9,520 nucleotides of DNA from QHXW01 sp041486185 (GTDB lineage: Bacteria > Acidobacteriota > Terriglobia > Bryobacterales > Bryobacteraceae). The notes below the pieces were generated by a model. It was not told where the DNA came from, did not search any database, and was given only the letters and a program-made list of their open reading frames with translations. The translations under genes were made by a program, and so were the position numbers. The stretch covers positions 1 through 9,520 of the forward strand of contig JBGPKX010000244.1 of the NCBI GenBank assembly GCA_041486185.1, read 5' to 3'. This document shows, piece by piece, positions 7,829 through 9,520 of this stretch (the stretch's first letter is position 1; the number at the start of each line of letters is the position of its first letter).

Positions 7829-7873
7829 TGTCGCTTGAACAGCGCGCGTTACCTGAGGCAATACATCCCATGA
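7829..7873 (+). pseudogene. Remnant of a second isomerase gene 3' end / right copy of 35-bp direct repeat
   Basis: Bases 7839-7873 match 3806-3840 at 32 of 35 positions. In the isomerase frame they read SARYLRQYIP-stop, and the three differences are conservative (CGG to AGG, CAG to CAA, GTC to ATC), as expected for a diverged paralogue. Weaker similarity (tgtcgct) reaches back to about 7829 across a 2-nt gap that breaks the frame; further left nothing matches. The remnant's TGA (7871-7873) overlaps the ATG of the DUF169 gene as ATGA. One substitution creates GAGG at 7855-7858, which may serve DUF169 as a rather distant ribosome-binding site. Confidence 0.75.
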
Positions 7874-8598
7874 ACCTGAACTACAAGGAATTGGAAGACC
7901 AGTTCGCGCGCACGTTGCGTCTGGCGCGCCGGCCGGTGGCCGTCACGTTTGGCGAGACTGCCCCGGCGGGGGTGGCGAAGTTTTCGGGCGCTGAGCCATC
8001 GAGCTGCAGCTTTTGGCGGCTGGCCGCGGAAGGCCGCACCTTCTATACGGTCCCGGGCGACCATTACAACTGCCCCGTCGGCAGCTATACGCTCAACATC
8101 GCGCTGCCGGAAGATCGCGCCCCGGAACTCGATCAGACGCTGCAGCTCATGACGGGCATCGGCTATATCGAGATGAAGGACGTTCCCGGTATTTTTCGGT
8201 TTCCCGGCACGCCGGTGATCGTGATTTACGCGCCGCTGGGCGAAACACCGGTTGACCCGGATGTCGTACTGTTCGCCGGGCGGCCGGCCTCCATAATGCT
8301 GCTGGAAGAAGCGGCGCAACGCGCCGGCGTGGCGGCGCAGTTGCCCATGTTCGGCCGCCCTACGTGCATGGCGATTCCCGCAGCCCTGGCCAAAGGCACG
8401 GTGGCAAGCGCCGGCTGCATCGGCAACCGCATCTACACCGGGCTGGGCGACGACGAGCTGTACGTCGTGATTCCGGGAATCGATCTGGAACGGATCGCGG
8501 GCGAAGTGGAGACCATCGTGGCCGCCAATGCCACATTAGCCGAGTTCCACCGCGAGCGGCGGCGGACGTTGGAGACGCCCCGCCAGGTGGAAAGCTAA
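7870..8598 (+). CDS. DUF169 family protein (COG2043-like), function unknown
   Basis: The 242-residue soluble protein is recognised as a DUF169 member by its C-terminal signature GRPTCMAIPAAL ... AGCIGNRIYTGLGDDELYVVIPG and by the N-terminal RRPVAVTF. Four cysteines lie in family-typical settings: Cys46 (SSCSFW), Cys68 (YNCPVG), Cys166 (RPTCMAIP) and Cys183 (AGCIGNR). They could ligate a metal or Fe-S cluster, but this is inference and no biochemical role is established that I know of. There is no signal peptide or membrane segment. The ATG at 7870 lies within the isomerase-tail remnant, in ATGA overlap with the remnant's stop, which suggests that an ancestor of this gene was translationally coupled to an isomerase gene. 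The gap to the DUF1080 stop is 54 nt, so it may still be part of the same transcript. Confidence 0.85.
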   Translation: MNLNYKELEDQFARTLRLARRPVAVTFGETAPAGVAKFSGAEPSSCSFWRLAAEGRTFYTVPGDHYNCPVGSYTLNIALPEDRAPELDQTLQLMTGIGYIEMKDVPGIFRFPGTPVIVIYAPLGETPVDPDVVLFAGRPASIMLLEEAAQRAGVAAQLPMFGRPTCMAIPAALAKGTVASAGCIGNRIYTGLGDDELYVVIPGIDLERIAGEVETIVAANATLAEFHRERRRTLETPRQVES

Positions 8599-8611
8599 GA
8601 CCACCACCAAC

Positions 8612-8667
8612 TCCGGACGGTCCGTGGAAGCCCTAAGTCCGTCGCGTTTGTCATGCTTACGTCCGGA
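8612..8667. repeat. 8-bp inverted repeat after DUF169 gene
   Basis: The arms tccggacg (8612-8619) and cgtccgga (8660-8667) are perfect complements with a 40-nt loop, within the 207-nt gap between the DUF169 stop and the next gene. It could be a transcript-end hairpin, but there is no T-run and the loop is long, so terminator function is not supported. Confidence 0.25.
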
Positions 8668-8717
8668 TCACCGGCAGGCCCAAGAAGCTAGAACGTGGAG
8701 ATTTCGCGCACTTCCAG

Positions 8718-8726
8718 TGGTATACT
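8718..8726 (+). promoter_or_regulatory. Extended -10 promoter for the yacL-like gene
   Basis: TGG followed by TATACT (8721-8726) is a strong match to an extended -10 element. The best -35 candidate, TGGAGA at 8696-8701, has 4 of 6 consensus bases at a long 19-nt spacing. The predicted start near 8733 leaves a leader of about 70 nt before the GTG at 8806. The rest of the 8599-8805 gap holds nothing else recognisable. Confidence 0.5.
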
Positions 8727-8791
8727 CTTGCATCGATCTTTGCGGTCTGATAACCGGGTCCGGGGGGTTGCTACTTTATTTATGTCCGCCC

Positions 8792-8797
8792 GGAGGT
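8792..8797 (+). promoter_or_regulatory. Shine-Dalgarno deciding the GTG start at 8806
   Basis: GGAGGT at 8792-8797 is 8 nt before GTG 8806, close to ideal. It is the strongest ribosome-binding site in the window and sets the start of the membrane PIN-domain gene at a GTG codon. Confidence 0.8.
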
Positions 8798-8805
8798 GGT
8801 GATTC

Positions 8806-9520
8806 GTGCTCGATCTTGCAGTTGTTCGCGTCGTCTTCATCCTCGTAGTCAGCGGGTGCGCCTACTACTTCCAGCCTTTCCAATTGCCTCCTGTGATGGC
8901 CGCCATCGGCGGTTTGCTCGTGGGCGGCGCCATCATTCTTTTCGAAATGCGCGTCGAGAAGGTCAGCCTGAAACGGCTGATCGGGGCGGCGTTCGGATCG
9001 GTGCTCGGAATCTTCGGCGCATACTTGATGTCGCTGGTGCTATCGAGGGTCAACGTTGAAAATTCGGCCACATTGCATTTCCTGCAGCTCTTTCTGCTGC
9101 TGTGGATGACTTACGTCGGCCTCGTGGTGGGCGCCAGTAAAGGCGACATGCTCAACCTTTCGGCTCTGGGCGGAGTTTTCGGCGGCGAGAAGGGCCCCAA
9201 GAAGGCCTTCAAGATTCTGGACACCAGCGTGATCATCGACGGCCGCATCGCCGACATCGCCGAAACCGGCTTCCTGGATGGCGTGCTGGTGATCCCGCAA
9301 TTCGTGCTGCGCGAGCTGCAGCTGGTGGCCGATTCCGCCGACTCGCTCAAGCGCAACCGCGGCCGCCGCGGCCTGGACATCCTGCAGCGCCTGCAGAAGA
9401 TGGCCGTGCTCGACCTGCAGTTCGTCGAGGACGACTTCCCCACCATCCGCGAGGTGGACCTGAAGCTGATCGAGCTGGCGCGGCGCATGAGCGGCAAGAT
9501 CGTGACCAACGACTTCAACC
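8806..9520 (+). CDS. YacL-like integral membrane PIN-domain protein (3' end beyond window)
   Basis: From GTG 8806 the frame is open to the right edge, giving 238 residues. Four hydrophobic segments (about 4-22, 30-47, 56-80, 91-110) are followed by a linker and then a PIN nuclease-like domain from about 135: KILDTSVIIDGRIADI with Asp139, VIPQFVLRELQ with Glu170, the basic LKRNRGRRGLDIL and, at the edge, VTNDFN with Asp236. This is the layout and wording of B. subtilis YacL and its relatives, in which a TRAM domain usually follows the PIN domain; that part lies outside the window. The acidic residues are those expected for a metal-dependent RNase site. Its cellular role is not well defined. 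The GTG is chosen on the strong GGAGGT and because the first membrane segment starts immediately after it. It has its own promoter and looks like a separate, housekeeping unit. Confidence 0.9.
   Translation, partial: MLDLAVVRVVFILVVSGCAYYFQPFQLPPVMAAIGGLLVGGAIILFEMRVEKVSLKRLIGAAFGSVLGIFGAYLMSLVLSRVNVENSATLHFLQLFLLLWMTYVGLVVGASKGDMLNLSALGGVFGGEKGPKKAFKILDTSVIIDGRIADIAETGFLDGVLVIPQFVLRELQLVADSADSLKRNRGRRGLDILQRLQKMAVLDLQFVEDDFPTIREVDLKLIELARRMSGKIVTNDFN

Noticed and set aside
8611..8628. Local palindrome around ctccggacggtccg as a terminator hairpin
   Set aside because: The arms leave a one-base loop, so no hairpin can form, and no T-run follows.
8624..8848. 74-codon plus-strand frame before and across the yacL-like start
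   Set aside because: No recognisable product; it overlaps the promoter, Shine-Dalgarno and start of the membrane PIN-domain gene.

Overview
The window looks like a contig from an uncultivated, GC-rich Gram-negative soil-type bacterium, most likely Acidobacteriota (Bryobacter/Solibacter-like). This is a judgement from gene content: a secreted beta-propeller/HEAT/haem-c protein, a DUF1080 protein, a TonB-receptor remnant, B. subtilis-type SdhA/SdhB and a YacL-like PIN protein. There are no tRNA or rRNA genes, CRISPR arrays, or intact mobile elements.

Layout. (1) 1-181: a minus-strand piece of a foreign-looking SdhA C-terminal region, which collides head to head at about 170-182 with (2) the C-terminal half of a second, diverged sdhA on the plus strand (173-1102). 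It is followed 2 nt later by a complete sdhB (1105-1878). The junction is either a chimeric assembly or a real inverted rearrangement. (3) 1991-2716: deoC, deoxyribose-phosphate aldolase. (4) 2724-2891: minus-strand remnant of the C-terminus of a TonB-dependent receptor. (5) 2923-7815: three plus-strand genes that look like a carbohydrate module: a cytoplasmic TIM-barrel sugar isomerase/epimerase-like protein, a large exported beta-propeller/HEAT/c-type cytochrome protein, and, 11 nt later, an exported DUF1080 (3-keto-disaccharide hydrolase family) protein. (6) about 7829-7873: a short remnant that repeats the last 35 nt of the isomerase gene and contains the start codon of (7) a DUF169 protein (7870-8598). 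(8) 8806 to the right edge: a GTG-initiated YacL-like membrane PIN-domain protein with a clear Shine-Dalgarno and an extended -10 promoter.

How they may work together. SdhAB are the catalytic subunits of succinate dehydrogenase and DeoC works in deoxynucleoside catabolism; both are housekeeping. The isomerase, haem protein and DUF1080 genes suggest oxidative sugar or glycoside breakdown: periplasmic oxidation by the propeller/cytochrome protein, cleavage of a keto-glycoside by DUF1080, and cytoplasmic handling of the keto-sugar by the TIM-barrel enzyme. This is inference. The haem-protein and DUF1080 genes are flanked by a 35-bp direct repeat (32/35 identical by eye) derived from the isomerase 3' end, so the pair was probably inserted, or left behind by a tandem duplication followed by deletion.
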